Shown piece after piece: positions 20,065-33,309 of a stretch of DNA of 64,000 nucleotides (position 1 is its first letter; every line of letters starts with the position of its first letter). Under the pieces are notes generated by a model, which saw nothing but the letters and a program-made list of their open reading frames with translations, was not told the origin of the DNA and ran no database searches. The position numbers and the translations under genes were made by a program. Source of the stretch: Anodontia alba (taxonomy: Eukaryota; Mollusca; Bivalvia; Lucinida; Lucinidae); NCBI GenBank assembly GCA_964016985.1, contig OZ024835.1:62952828-63016827 (forward strand), written 5' to 3'.

Positions 20065-23000
20065 TTTAGCTCACCTGATCACTTTTCGTCCGTCCGTGCG
20101 TCCGTCCGTTAACATTTTCAAACGACTTATTCTCTGAAGCCGCTGAGCCAATTTTGCTCAAATTTCATATGGAGCCTTCTTTGGGTGGGGGAACGAAAAA
20201 TTGCTAACATGGTCGCGGTCCGTTGACCAAGATGGCCGCCACGCCCATATATGGTAAAAACCTTTAAAAATCTTCTCCTCCAGAACCGAGAATGCCTTGG
20301 GGCTGAACCTTTGCAGGAATCATCGGGGACGGGAGGTCTACCAAAATAGCTAAAAGAATTTCGTACATTGACGTTTGACCTTTTTACGGCAAGGTCAAGT
20401 TTGCTTCCCTATGCATTTATATGGGAAAAACCTTCAAAACTCTTCTTCTCCAAAACCGAGCATGCCTTTAGGCTGAATCTTTGCATATATCTTTGGGAAC
20501 AGGAGGGCTACCAAAATTGCTTAAATAATGGTCGTACATTGACATTTGACCTTTTTTCGGTAAGGTCAATTTTGCTACATTATGCATTTGTATGGGAAAA
20601 AATGTTCAGAATTTCAAACAACTTCTCCTCTGGAGCCTCTGGGCCAATTTTGCTCAAATTTCGTATGGAGCCTCCTTAGGTAGGGGAACAAAAGATTGCT
20701 AAAATGGTCACAGTTCGTTGACCAAGATGGCCGCCATGCCCATATATGGTAAAAACCTTTAAAAATCTTCTTCTCAAGAATCGAGGATGCTTTAGGGCTG
20801 AATGTTTGCATAAGTTATCGGGGACAGGGGGTCTACCAAAGTTGCTTAAATAATGGTCATACATTGACATTTGACCTTTTTACGGCAAGGTCAAGTTTGC
20901 TTTCTTATGCATTTGTATGGGAAAAAACTTTTAAAAATCTTATTCTCCAAAACCGAGGATGGCTTGTGGCTGAATCTTTGCATATATCATCTGGAATGGG
21001 CGGCCTACCAAAGTTGCTAAAATAATTGTCATACATTGACATTTAACCTTTTTACGGCGAGGTCAAGTTTGCTTCTGTATGCATTTGTATGGGCCCCATA
21101 TGTTTGTATGGAAAAAATGTTGATAATAATGCCCCCAACTTCAAAGAAGTTGGAGGGGCATATTGCTTCTGGGTTGTTCGTCCGTCCGTCCGTTCGTCAC
21201 GCTTTTTTATGCATAGCATAACTTTAAAACCGTGAATGCTACTGTTTTGAAATTTCATATATGGATTCCTCATGAAAAAATAGCTTACACGTATTTTTTT
21301 TCTTGACAGGATTATGCCCCTTTTCTGAGTTATGGCCCTTTGAAAAAATATGGATGCAATCTTCTCAGCAAAATATCTCAAAAACTATTGAAGCTAGAGC
21401 CTTGAAACTTGATGAATAGACTGGTAGTGATGAGTAGACAACCTGATTAACTTTTGAAGAAATTTTGAAAAATACTTCTTGAGTTATGGCCCTTTGTAAT
21501 TTTGGGCATTTTTACCTTGTCAGCAAAATAGCTCAAAAACTGTTAGAGCTAGAGCCTTGAAACTTAGTAAATGGATTTGTAGTGAAGAGTAGATGACCTG
21601 ATTAACTTTTGAAGAAATTCTGAAAAATACTTCATGAGTTATGGCCGTTTGTAATTTTGGGCATTTTTATCTTGTCAGCAAAATATCGCAAAAACCGTTG
21701 GAGCTAGAGCCTTGAAACTTAATGAATAGACTGATAGTGATGAGTAGACAACCTGATTAACTTTTGAAGAAATTTTGAAAAATGCCTTTTGAGTTATGGC
21801 CCTTTGTAATTTTGGGCATTTTTTACCTTGTCAGCAAAATATCTCAAAAACTGTTAGAGCTTGAGCCTTGAAACTTAGTAAATGGATTTGTAGTGATGTG
21901 TAGATGACCTAATTAACTTTTGAAGAAATTCTGAAAAACACTTCATGAGTTATGGCCCTTTGTAATTCAGGACATTTTTAACTTGTCAGCAAAATATCTC
22001 AAAAACTATTGAAGCTAGAGCCTTGAAACTTGATGAATAGACTGGTAGTGATGAGTAGACAACCTGATAAACTTTTGAAGAAATTTTGAAATATACTTCT
22101 TGAGTTATGCCCCTTTGTAATTTTAGGCATTTTTATCTTGTCAGCAAAATATCTCAAAAACTGTTAGAGCTAGAGCCTTGAAACTTAGTAAATGGATTTG
22201 TAGTGATGAGTAGATGACCTGATTAATTTTTGAAGAAATTCTGAAAAATACTTCATGAGTTATGGCCCTTTGTAATTTTGGGCAATTTTACCTTGTCAGC
22301 AAAATATCTCAAAAACTGTTGGAACTAGAGCCTTGACACTTGATGAATAGACTGGTAGTGATGAGTAGACAACCTGATTAACTTTTGAAGAAATTTTGAA
22401 ATATACTTCTTGAGTTATGCCCCTTTGTTATTTTGGACATTTTTATCTTGTCCTACAGACTTAAAACTTGGTGAATTGATTGGTAATGATGAGTAAATGA
22501 CCTGATTAATTTTTTTGTAAATTCTGAAAAATATTTCATAAGTAATGGCCCTTTGTAAATTTGGGCATGTTTCCCCTGTGAACAAAATATCTCAAAAACT
22601 ATCGAAGCTGGAGCCTTGAAACTTGATGAATAGATTGGTAGCGATGAGTAGATGACCTGATTATGCCCCCAGTTTTGAATGAAATTGATGGGGCATATTA
22701 TTTTGCCTTCATTTGTCCATCCGACTGTTTGTCAGTTCATCAAGCTTTTTTTGTGCATGCCATATCTTAAGAACCCTGCACGCTAGGGTTTTGAAATTTT
22801 ATATTTGGGTTCCCAATGAAAAAATAGCCGACCCGTATTTTGTTTCTTGTCTAGCATGTTTATTTAAAGTTATGCCCCTTTGAAAAAAAATCAGAATTAA
22901 ATCTTGTGAGCAAGATATCTTGAAAAGTATTTAAGCTGGGTTCTTGAAATTCGATACAGTGAGTGGGAATGATGTGTACATTACCCGATTATATTTTGAG

Positions 23001-23808
23001 AGAATTCCATGAAAATATTGATAAAGTTACGGCCCTTTGCAGTTCTGCTCATTTTGACCTTGTCAGCAAGATTTCTCGAAAAGCACTTAAGCTAGGGTCT
23101 TGTTTCAAATGGCTTTTCCTCTGAAGCCTCCAGGCCAGTGTTGCTCAAATTTCATGCAGAGCCTCCGTGGGCAGGAGAATGAAAGATTGCTAAAATGGGT
23201 ATGGTCCATTGATCAAAATGGCTGCCATGCCCATATATGGTAAAAACCTTTAAAAATCTTCTTCTCCATAACCAAATAAGCCCTGGGTCCTAATCTTTGC
23301 ACAAATTATTGGGGACAGGAGATCTACCAAAACTGCTAGAATGATGGTTCTATGTTGAAATTTGACCTTTACCTCCAAGGTCAAATTTGCTTCCCCATTT
23401 GTATGGGCCATATACATTTATATTGAAAGTATCGAAGTGACTTGTAGATCAACAGTAGTTAAAATTGTTCTGATTGGAAATCTAAGATGGCCATCATCTG
23501 GTTTATATTTATAATATTTCCCTGCCACTGTGCTGTTTACATGTATAAAATCATGATTCTTCAGAAACAGCCAATTTCCACCAAATTTCACATTGATCCT
23601 TCTGTTGAAATGTGGTGGATAGTTTATTCAAATGATCATGCTCCATTGACTGTCAGGCCCATATATTCTTCAAAACTAAGAACTGCTCAAATGATAATAT
23701 TTTCATTAGTTGCGATGATAGGATTGGAAAATTGTTGCATAACATCTGCATGTCTGCAGTGGCTATGTCACTCAGGTGAGCGAACCGTGGCCCGTGGGCC
23801 TCTTGTTT
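20065..23808 (+). repeat. R1-type tandem-array element inserted in LINE-A RNase H
   Basis: Left end TTTTAGCTCACCTGATC, a CGTCCGTC-rich stretch, and right end CTCAGGTGAGCG..GGGCCTCTTG. The interior has ~495 bp-spaced units with GATGGCCGCCA..CCATATATGG (20245, 20740; another at 23231), plus a nested 156 bp array (next entry). No coding domain. The flanking LINE reads TTGTTGTTT and TTTCTCAGACTCC, so the target was a T run. Confidence 0.75.
21128..22690 (+). repeat. nested element with ~156 bp tandem units (GCCCCC...GGGGCATA type)
   Basis: Opens with a hairpin-like ATGCCCCCAACTTC..GAAGTTGGAGGGGCAT, then a CGTCCGTCCG stretch. AGAGCCTTGAAACTT then recurs at about 156 bp intervals from 21396 to 22328 (seven close copies), with more diverged ones after. 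A second similar opening (ATGCCCCCAGTTTTGAATGA..GATGGGGCATAT) starts at 22664. Unit sequence is distinct from the R1 units around it. Confidence 0.8.
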
Positions 23809-24168
23809 CTCAGACTCCCTTTCTGTTTTAAAATCTTTAAACCACACATCTTCAAAAACTCCTAAAATTCAGAACCTGATAGAAAAACATAACTAGTTAT
23901 CGAAAACTAAGAAAATTTTGTTCTGTTGGCTCCCCAGCCATGTTGGCATAAAAAGTAATAAGGCTTCCGATGTAAAAGCAAAGGCCTCACTCGATCTAGA
24001 AATTTCAAATTTTTATCTTCCGTGTGCAGATTTTAAACCTTTTATCAACAGGTACATCTTATCCAAAATGGCAGATGTCATGGGACAGAGCGACATTCAA
24101 TAAACTACACGAAATAAAACCGGTTGGTAAAAATACCATTTATCGATCATTAAGGGTTGAGCGTCTCT
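23809..24168 (+). pseudogene. LINE-A fragment (RNase H end and C-terminal region)
   Basis: Continues the copy interrupted at 20064: SVLKSLNHTSSKTPK, FCWLPSHVGIKSNKASDVKA, then the DFKPFINRYILSK region and VGKNTIYRSL. Homology stops at about 24168 (CATTAAGG), short of the zinc knuckle. Confidence 0.82.
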
Positions 24169-24235
24169 AAACAAAATATCCATCCATCCCAATTCAGTCA
24201 ATGCATCAAATTGTCTTCCTTCCGATCGTCTTTAA

Positions 24236-24788
24236 TTGAATGGTACATTATATTTTTCATGATTTAGTGACATAAAATTTAAATGCTCTTTCTCTCGTTC
24301 TTGTTTTATGTTCTGAAAGTTTTCGGAGTAATTTGCACTAGAAGAGTTTTTCTGAAAATTCTCTCCCAGGGCATTGGAAATATCTTTAGTCGTTGAGCAT
24401 ATCTTTCCATTTGGTTTTATATGGACATGCTTGTTATTTTTATTCTTGCCAGTAATTTTTCGTATCATGTCCCATATTTTCTTTGCTTGAGTTTAGAGTT
24501 AAGTTTGCAGACATATTGCTGCCAAGATGTTCTTTTAGTTGCTTTCATTGTCTTGCGAGCTTTCGCTCGCATTTGTTTGACATGGATTAGATTTTCTTTT
24601 GTTGGCTGCCTATTGAATTTTCGTAAGGCAGATTTTCTTCTATTTATTGAATTTTTAACATCGTTATTAAACTAAGGTCTGTTTCTTTTTGAACGTGTCG
24701 AGGACTTCGGAATACATTTTTCGGCTATATGGATCAATGTGTCAGTAAAATCTTGTATATCATCTGCTGTTATAAACATTTCAGATTA
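24236..24788 (-). pseudogene. LINE-B fragment (EN-RT linker), inner end of the nested LINE-B
   Basis: On the minus strand: MFITADDIQDFTDTLIHIAE, CIPKSSTRSKRNRP, INRRKSALRKFNRQPTKEN, MRAKARKTMKATKRTSW, MIRKITGKNKNNKHVH and ALGENFQKNSSSANYSENF. This parallels the LINE-A linker but with far lower identity, so it is a distinct family. It joins the LINE-B piece at 33178-33309 if the block 24789-33177 is removed. ATTAAT is present on both sides (24785-24790 and 33175-33180). Homology ends at about 24236. Confidence 0.82.
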
Positions 24789-25650
24789 ATCTTAATGACT
24801 TTAACTACCGTAATAAAGCCCTTACTACCAAACTTCTTAGGCAGGGCTATCGTTATTTTAAACTTCGTAAGGCGTTTTCGAAATTTTACAGATTTAGAAA
24901 AATTGTAGTTAAAACTTTTCGGAGCAATTCAGAAATCTTATTAACCGTTAGAAAAGAATTGGCTATAGCCTGGATATTATGCAGCATACTGCATGCCTAG
25001 TTGTCAACCCAATCATTGTTGATGGCTTGCTTCACTCATTAATTGCACGACCGTGGTTCGGGCCTCAGACTCAGTGATGGGTTTGGGCTTGACGATATGT
25101 CTTTGGCTTTTGCTTGGTCCGCCGTGGTTCAACTATTGGTTTTCATTTACTCTGTCATACAGTAGAATTAGCCATGAGTACTCGTCTTTGTTTATTATAG
25201 TGATTAATTTGATTTTTATGTTTTCGCTTTGATGCATTGACTGAGTTGGGAGCCTTTATGCGAACCGAATTTTTATGTATTTTTGTATTAAGAGTAGCAT
25301 CGGGACCAAGGCAGAAGTTAGCTAGCTGTAAAAATGCTTTAAACCCCCCGGTGGTTTGCTCTACCGGCCGTTCTAAGTCCCGTTGTTAGTCTTACTCTTT
25401 GTTGCTTTGTGGTTTATTCTGCGAGGCGGTTTGTTGTATATCTGTCCGTGTGTCGTTTTGTTCTTGTGTTTTTCAGTCCTTTTAGTATTGCGATTACCTC
25501 GCTTGGAAGAGGGAGCTAATCTTAGTGCTTTTCGTACGTTTGTTCGGTTTGTGCTTGTTTAGATTTGTCGGTTTCCTCTTCCTCTTGGGGTCTGGGAAGG
25601 GCTGCGGTTTGTGATTGTGGCACTCCCCCTTGGACTTTCCTGTTACCTTT
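24789..25650 (+). mobile_element. retroelement D: RT-like tail remnant plus 3' region
   Basis: Starts CTTAATGACTTTAACTACCG (the coding segment DFNYRNKA of D). It has a deletion across the FYRRH/EFYGDLV region, then the KLINR..RIGYSL part, and then the 3' region from about 25085 ending CTGTTACCTTTTTT. It directly abuts the R1 element at 25651. Confidence 0.68.
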
Positions 25651-26258
25651 TTTAGCTCACCTGAGCAAACGCTCAGGGTGAGCTATTGTCATCACCCTAT
25701 GTCCCCCTGGGTATTAAACTTTCCGCCTTGTCGAGGCCCTGGGGGCTCAATTCCCACTGGGAACGTTGCTAGCTTGGTGAGCAGTAATTGTCCCCTTTGG
25801 GAAGAGCGAAGAGGAAATACCACCCGTTTGCCGTGAGTGGCAACCCGTAAGCCGGAAGAAGGGATCCTGGAGGTTGAGAGTTATTGGGAGTTTGTTCTCT
25901 CCTGATGGCTCAACACGCCTCTTTGGCCCAGATTTCGGTGTAGAAGGGTGTCCGTGAGACCCGGCACGGTCAATCGGCTGGTCGCGCCAAGCCCTAGGAA
26001 AATTCTTTTCTTTCTCTTCCTTGTCTTTTGTATCATACTGATACTCACCGTTTGCTCATAAGTCCTATTTCTCAACCTTTCCAATCCTAAGAAGGCGGCG
26101 GCTCAACGGGTCAATCGTGCAGCATTTTGCTCGTGCGAGTATATCTTCTGTGTATCTCTAGCACAAGTGAGTAGGAAAGCCACTCCATTTATGTGTTCCC
26201 TTGTTGGGCTCCATGGTGGGTGGAGAGCATGGAGGACGAATTTTAATACATTTTCATC

Positions 26259-27479
26259 ATGGGTTATGATAAAAGAAAACGAACTAGACAATGTCCAGAC
26301 TCAGATATTTCAGATTTTGACGATAGCACTCAACCTCCAACTACCTCAAATGATACACCTCAACATTTTCCACGCTTCATTTTAGTTGAAAGCAAAGACG
26401 AGAAGAGACAAATAACATCTTTGTCCCCGTTTTTAATACAAAAAGTGATACAAAGTATAGCTGGTGAACCCGAAAACATAAAAAAACTACACAGGTCCAA
26501 TCAGCTGCTCATTGAGGTATCCAAGAAAGCCCATGCCGAGAATCTACTTCGTGCACAGACTTTTCACGACTTGAAAGTTCGAGTGTACCCTCATACCTCG
26601 CTTAATTCCTCAAAAGGGGTAATTCGTTGCCCCGAATCGAGGAATTGCGGCGAGGATGAGATTCTCGAGGGCACAAGATCTCAAGGAGTAGCTGGAGTTA
26701 AAAGATTCAAAGTAAAACGAAACGGAGAGTTAAAAGACACAAACGCCTTTGTCTTTACATTTAATACACCAGTTTTACCTAAAACAGTTAAAGTGGCTTA
26801 CTTTAGAGTGAACGTAGAAGTCTACATACCAAATCCTTTGCGTTGCCATAACTGCCAAAAATATGGACACCATGAGGATAGGTGTTCCAAAGATCCTATC
26901 TGTTCAAAATGTGGTCAAATAGTCGAACACTCCGAAGGTAGATGTACAAACGAATTGCACTGTGCAAATTGTGGTGAAAAACAAAGTGCCGACTCTAAAG
27001 AATGTCAAATTTGGCACAAAGAAAAAGAAATATTACGTATAAAGTTCACCAGAAATGTTTCTTTCGTTGAGGCGCGGAAACTCGTTGAGGCTCCAACTCA
27101 ATTCCTGGAATAAGTTATGCAAACATCACCCAGTCTTCTATGAAAAAAAGTTTCTGTGGTTGATACTGCCACTCAAACTGATCCAATAACTATCATAGAC
27201 TCTGCAGTTCAATCGAGTTTAACAAACACAAACAGCCAAACAGAAGAACTGCAAAGACAAAAAGTTCAAACAAACAACGCAACCAGAAGTCAAACAAAAA
27301 CACCTATCGGGGAGAGAGGGGCGGAGGTTGGCCTGAGGGGGGGCGCCATTGAGATGATAAAAAAAGATTTGAAGAAACAGCGGCAGAAAGAAAGACAAGC
27401 AAGAAGTCATTCATCACCATCTAGGAAAGACCAAACAAAAATAAAATCTAGTCAAGGAACAAAAAAACTAGTCCCATAA
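26259..27479 (+). pseudogene. LINE-A copy 2 ORF1 (gag-like, CCHC), frameshifted
   Basis: Open for 284 codons with N-terminal PHFPRFILVESKDE, VYPHTSLNSSKGVIRCPES and three zinc knuckles (CHNCQKYGHHEDRC, CSKCGQIVEHSEGRC, CANCGEKQSADSKEC, whose His is Gln here). A frameshift at about 27100 splits off the Gln/Ser/Lys-rich C-terminal part (27156-27479). ORF1 proteins of I-type LINEs bind the element RNA. This copy would give only a truncated product. Confidence 0.85.
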
Positions 27480-27710
27480 AACAGAGAACGAAAAGGTGAA
27501 AATGATGATATTCAACAGCGTGGCCGATTTGGATCTTTGGGTGGCGGTGGCGGTGGTGTGGGGTAAGGAGAAGCTCCAGATCGCCCACGAACTAACAAAA
27601 ATAGATCAAGATCAAGAGAAACTACTCACGCCAGTAGTAGTAATAATAGATCAAAGTCACCAATAACATATCCTTAGTTTCTAGTCTAACTAAAATCTAA
27701 CAACTCTTAA

Positions 27711-30700
27711 ATGAATTCAAATCATAGAATAATACAATGGAACTGTCGAGGTCTAAGGTCAAACTATAATGAGATCTTATTACTTTTATCTTTATTGAGT
27801 CCATCAGTTTTTTGCTTGCAAGAAACTTTTTAAAAAACTGACGACCAATTTAATATCAGAGGTTTCAATACATACAATTATATATATTCGGAAGGCCAGA
27901 GGCCGTCTGGTGGAAGCTCCATCTTAGTTCACTCTTCATGTCCGCAGTGAGAAATTAAACTTGTAACCAATCTTCAAGCCGTTGCGGTTTCTGTCACTTT
28001 AGATAAAGAAATTACTATTTGTTCTGTGTATATACTTCCGAAATTTCATTTAGAGAACGAACATTTAGACACTTTACTCAAACAACTTCCTTCACCCTAT
28101 ATACTAGTTGGTGACTTCAATGGTCACAATATCCTTTAGGGATGTAAAGATAACAACCCTAAAGGTAATATTATTGAAGACTTTATAACCAAAAACGATC
28201 TTTGTCTTATGAATGACAAATCTCACACGTATCTCCATCCTGCAACTGGAAAGGTCTCTTCGTTAGATCTTTCCATGTGTCATCCATCTCTACTGCTAGA
28301 TTTCGACTGGACGGTCAGTGAAGATCAACATGGAAGTGATCACTTCCCTGTTATCATTGAAAGCGTGAACAATTCCACGAACGATCACAACGCAAAGTGG
28401 AAACTAAATAAAGCAAATTGGGAATTATATCATTCATTATGCGAAGAAAGTCTCAAAATAGATAAGTTTAACAATTCCTTAGATCCTCTAGATGACTTTA
28501 CTTCTTCTCTTCTTGATATCTCTAACAACAGTATACCGAAAACCTCGACAAATCCAAAGAAAAGCAAGCCATGGTACAATGATGAATGCAAAGATGCCAT
28601 AAAACAGCGCAAGCAAGCATTATCTGTTCTGCAGATATCCAACAATGGAGAACTTGAATAAGGTTAAAAACTTCAGAGCAAAGGCTCGTCGAACGATAAA
28701 GGCTTCCAAACGCAAATCATGGAAATCTTACGTTTCGAATTTAAATCATAAAACTCCAATTAAAAAGGTTTGGGATATGATACGAAAAATATCTGGTAAA
28801 TCAAAATCACCCAGTTTCACCCACTTAAATACAAAACGTGGAACAAAGGCCACATCAAAGGAAGAGATAGCAAACACACTTGGCGAAACTTTTTTGGATA
28901 ATTCTTCATCTCGGAATTATTCAGAGAATTTTCAAAACATCAAAAAAAAAAAAAAAAAAAAAAAAAAAACAAGAAGAAAAAATCAAACTTAATTTCACCT
29001 CTTCAAATACTGAAGAATATAACAGCCTGTTTAACATTACAAAACTTAAAGATGCTATCGAAGTATCAAAACGTACAGCTACAGGCCCTGATGACATCCA
29101 TTACCAGATGCTTAAACACCTTCCCGAAGCCGCCCTTGACACACTTTTACATATTTTCAACGGTATATGGACAACAGGAGTTTTTCCAGAAAGCTGGCGT
29201 TTGGCCACAATTATACCTATTCCCAAACCAGGTAAAGATCATGCAGAACCAACAAACTACAGACCAATAGCGCTAACAAGTTCCCTTTGCAAAACACTAG
29301 AGAGAATGATAAACAAACGACTTGTTTGGTACTTAGAATCCTACAATCTTATACCAAAACTTCAGTCGGGATTCCGAGCTGAACGTAGTACCAATGATAA
29401 TTTAGTTAGACTGGAAACTTTTATCCGTGATGCTTTTATCAAACGAGAACATGTAGTCACTGGATTTTTCGATTTGGAAAAAGCCTATGATACCACTTGG
29501 CGATATGGAATTTTAAAAGACCTACATAACTTTGGTATGAAAGGAAGACTACCAAACTTTATTAAAAGTTTTCTTGAAGATCGTACAATACAAGTGCGTG
29601 TAGGATCGACCCTGTCTGATCTCTATGATCAAGAACAGGGCGTTCCTCAAGGAGCAATACTTTCAACCACGTTATTCAACGTGAAATTAAACTGTCTGAT
29701 ATTATAAACTGTCTGGATTACAAAACAGATGGTTTATTGTACGTTGATGATTTCTGTATTTGTTTTCGCTCGAAAAATATGCGCACAATAGAAAGACATC
29801 TACAGCAGTGTCTAAATAGAATTGAAGACTGGGCAACTAGAAATGGCTTTAAATTTTCCAAATCGAAAACTCAGTGCGTTCATTTCTGTCAACAACGGAA
29901 AATACACAACGATCCAGCGCTCTACATATATGGCTCACAAATACCAGTTGTTGCTGAATCAAAATTTCTTGGGATTATATTTGATAAAAAAAACTCTCCT
30001 TCATACCCCATATAAAATACTTGAAAGCGAAATGTTTAAAAGCATTAAACCTTTTAAAAGTTTTATCTCATACAAGTTGAGGAGCGGACAGAACAACTCT
30101 CCTCCACCTGTATCGTTCTTTAATTCGATCAAAACTTGATTATGGGTCCATCGAATATGGATCTGCTAGAAAATCTTATCTACAGATGTTAGACACTGTA
30201 CATAATCAAGGACTTCGTTTGGCATAGGGAGCTTTTCGTACATCTCCAGTATCAAGTCTTAACGTGGAAGCAGATGAGCCATCGTTATGGCTACTCAGAG
30301 AAAAATTATATCTTCAGTATGCCATCAGACTTGCTCCTAACCCTTCTAACCCTGCTTTTGAAGTAGTCACATTTCCACCACAATTTCAGGAATGTTATGA
30401 AAGAAAAACTAACGCTATTAAATCCTTCGGTCACCACTTTTAGAATCTACAAATATTAACATTAAAAACATTCAAAAACACTCTTTTTCTGATATTCCAT
30501 CCTGGTGCATTACTAAACCAAATATTCTTTTCGATTTACACAACAGCAAAAAGTCACTTTCTGATTCACATCTCATGAAACAAAACTTCCAAGAATTACA
30601 GTCGCGACTTTCGGATTATCAACACATCTACACTGATGGCTCAAAAGTTGAAGATAAGGTTGGCTGTGCGTATATATCGGGCAGCCACCATGGAAAGATC

Positions 30701-31416
30701 CGTCTTCCTGATGGCTCATCTATCTTCACTGCTGAATCCAAGGCTATTGATATGGCTTTGGATTAGGTTATGAATAACTCTTTAGAGAACAAATTCGTTA
30801 TTTTCTCTGACTCCTTTCTGTTTTAAAATCTCTAAATCACACATCTTCAAAAAATCCCAAAATCCAGAACGTGATAGAAAAACATCACGAGCTATCGAAA
30901 ACTAAGGAAATTTTGTTCTGTTGGCTCCCCAGCCATGTTGGCATAAAAGGTAACGAGGCTGCCGACGTAAAAGCAAAGGCCTCACTCGATCTAGAAATTT
31001 CGAATTTTAAACTTCCATGTACAGATTTTAAACCTTTTATCAACAGGTACATCTTATCCAAATGGCAGCTGTCATGGGACAGAGCGACATTCAATAAACT
31101 ATATGAAATAAAACCGGTTCTTGGTAAAAATAACATTTATCGGTCATTAAGGCGAGAAGAAGTGGTTCTTACTCGTCTACGTATAGGTCATACTAGACTC
31201 ACACATTCTTATCTACTCAAACGAGAAGATCAGCCACATTGTATCAGCTGTAATGAACCTTTTACGGTAAAACACTTTCTGATCGATTGCATTGAATTCT
31301 CTCATATACGACGTCAATTCTTCCAAACAAATGACCTGAGATACTTATTTGAAAATGTACCAACTGATAACATACTTATGTTTTTAAAACACATCAATCT
31401 TTTTAACAAAGTATAA
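27711..31416 (+). pseudogene. LINE-A copy 2 ORF2 (EN-RT-RNase H), multiple breaks
   Basis: Starts MNSNHRIIQWNCRGL. A stop arises early because TTTTTTAAAAA in the intact copy has become TTTTTAAAAAA (about 27830). Further breaks: a stop in the GDFNGHNIL segment (TTTAGGG for TTTGGGG), the A28 run near 28942 (A6 in the intact copy, a +22 change that shifts the frame), a short duplication after VKLN at about 29690, and several thumb-region frameshifts. EN, RT (YVDD at about 29740), RNase H and the zinc knuckle CISCNEPFTVKHFLIDC are all recognisable. Confidence 0.88.
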
Positions 31417-31515
31417 CTGCTTTAATTTTTAAATTCGTTCTAGTTTTACATTTTATGCATTTATGACTTATCATTATAATCGTTTCATTACAGAACCATG
31501 TTAGTTCACCATTTT

Positions 31516-31546
31516 GACGCAAATGACCCTCATGGGTTGATGCGTC
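31516..31546 (+). promoter_or_regulatory. LINE-A 3' UTR stem-loop (copy 2)
   Basis: GACGCA pairs with TGCGTC, and inside it ACCC-TCAT-GGGT forms a second short stem. It lies just before the GTTAAACCTGAAC tail. The same structure is present at 39075-39105. Hairpins at this position are commonly the recognition site for the element's own RT; that role is inferred here. Confidence 0.55.
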
Positions 31547-33177
31547 GTTAAACCTGAACTCGTAATCATCATCATCACCCTATGTCCGTCGTCGTTCGTC
31601 GACAACAATTAGTTTGTTAACACTCTAGAGGTCACAGTTTTGACCCAATCTTGATGAAATTTGGTCAGAATGTTTGCCTCTATGAAGTCTAGGTCAAATT
31701 CGATACTGAGTTACTTGGGGTCAAAAACTAGGTCACCAGATCAAATCAAAGGAAAAACTTTTGTTAACACTCTAGAGGTCATAGTTTTGACCCAATCTTG
31801 ATGAAACGTGCTCAAAATGTTTGCCTCTATTAAATCTAGGTCACCTTCGAAACTGGGTCACTTCGGGTCAAAAACTAGGTCACTGGGCCAGATCAGCAGA
31901 ACACTTTGTTTACACTCTAGCAGTCACATTTTTGAAGCAATCATCATGAATCTTGCTCAGTATGTTTGTCTTGATGATTTCTAGGTCAAGTTCGAAACAG
32001 GGTCACTTGGGGTCAAAAATTAGGTCACCGGGCTAAATAAGCAGTATTGCTCAGTATGTTTGTCTTGATGATTTCTAGGTCAAGTTCGAAACTGGGTCAC
32101 CTGGAGTCAAAAACTAGGTCACCGAGCCAAATCAGCAGAAAACTTTGTTAACACTCTAGCGGTCACATAATTTAAGCAATCATCATGAATCTTGCTCAAA
32201 ATGTTTGTCTTGATGATTTTTAGGTCAGGTTTCAAACTGGGTCACCTGGGGTTAAAAACTAGGTCACCTGGTCAGATCAGCAGAAAACCTTGTTAACACT
32301 CTAGTGATCACATTTTTCAAGCATCATGAATCTTGCTCAACATGTTTGTCTTGATGATTTCTAGGTCAAGTTTGAAACTGGATCACTTGGGGTCAAAAAC
32401 TAGGTCATCTGGCCAAATCAGCAGAAAACCTTGTTAACACTCTAGCGGTCAGATTTTTGAAGCAGTCATCATGAATCTTGCTCAAAATGTTTGTCTTGAT
32501 GATTTCTAGGTCATGTTTGAAACTGGGCCATATGGGGTCAAAAACTAGGTGACCTGGCCAAATCAGCAGAAAACTGTTAACACTCCAGAGGTCACATGTT
32601 TGAAATAATCATCATAAATACTGCTCAAAATATTTGTCTTGATGATTTCTAGGTCTAGTTTAAAACTGGGTCACTTGATATCAAAAAGTAGTTCACCTGG
32701 CCAAATCAAAGGAAAACCTTGTTGATGCTCTAGAGGTCACAATTTTGAAGTGATCATCATGAATTTTGCTCAAAATGTTGTCTTGATGATTTCAAGGTGT
32801 CGTATAGTTTTCTGTCCAGTGACTCTCTTAAGTTTTTCCATTTAGGTCAGTTTCTCAGTAATTATTGGTCCTACAGAGTGATATTTGGTACTTGTGAAGT
32901 GTTTGTGTTTTGGTCAGTTTCTCAGTAACTATTGCTCCTACAGCCAGTGATACTTAGTACATGCGTAGATCTTAGCATGGCCTCTTGAGTGCAGTCATCC
33001 ATATTTGACCTTGACCTTTATTTCACAGTCCATTAGACATGCTACATTGTCTTACTTGTTAATATAATCATTTTGAACTTTGATCAGAATGTTTGCCGTG
33101 ATCAGTTCTAGATCAGGCTCTCAAAGTGCTATGTTGCTCAGGTGAGCGTTACAGGGCCAAGGTGGCCCTCTTGTTAT

Positions 33178-33309
33178 TAATTTTTCATTACATAACTCTA
33201 TAAAATTCTCCAAGTTTGCTTTATTCAGATTCCATCTGGAAAGATGATCTTCATTTGTTGATTCGATTTCTTCTATTTTAATTGGAAAATGATCGCTCCC
33301 ATGAAGGTC
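33178..33309 (-). pseudogene. LINE-B fragment (end of endonuclease to linker)
   Basis: Minus strand reads GAIIFQLK, then an Asn/Glu stretch and NLNKANLENFIELCNEKLI, matching the LINE-A segment KWKLNKANWELYHLLCEESL. It is bounded by R1 on one side and LINE-A copy 3 on the other, and is the bridge between the two larger LINE-B pieces. Confidence 0.8.

Larger units (their letters stand above)
25705..31573 (+). mobile_element. LINE-A copy 2, near full length, 14 bp target-site duplication
   Basis: Runs from CCCTGGGTATT to a (ATC)n tail after GCGTCGTTAAACCTGAAC. ATCACCCTATGTCC flanks both ends (25691-25704 and 31574-31587). The 5' UTR spans 25705-26258, ORF1 is at 26259 onward and ORF2 at 27711-31416, both broken. 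An A28 run interrupts ORF2 at 28942-28969. It is younger than the R1 element it sits in. Confidence 0.93.
25651..33177 (+). repeat. R1-type element, split by LINE-A copy 2
   Basis: The left end (25651-25704: AGCTCACCTGAGCAAACGCT..GTGAGCTATTG..) and the main body (31574-33177) are contiguous once the LINE at 25705-31573 is removed. The body is a tandem array of about 140 bp units built around GGTCAAAAACTAGGTCAC and AACACTCTAGAGGTCAC (31620-32820), then a short unique part. The right end is CTCAGGTGAGCGTTACAGGG..GGCCCTCTTG. No coding domain. Confidence 0.78.
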
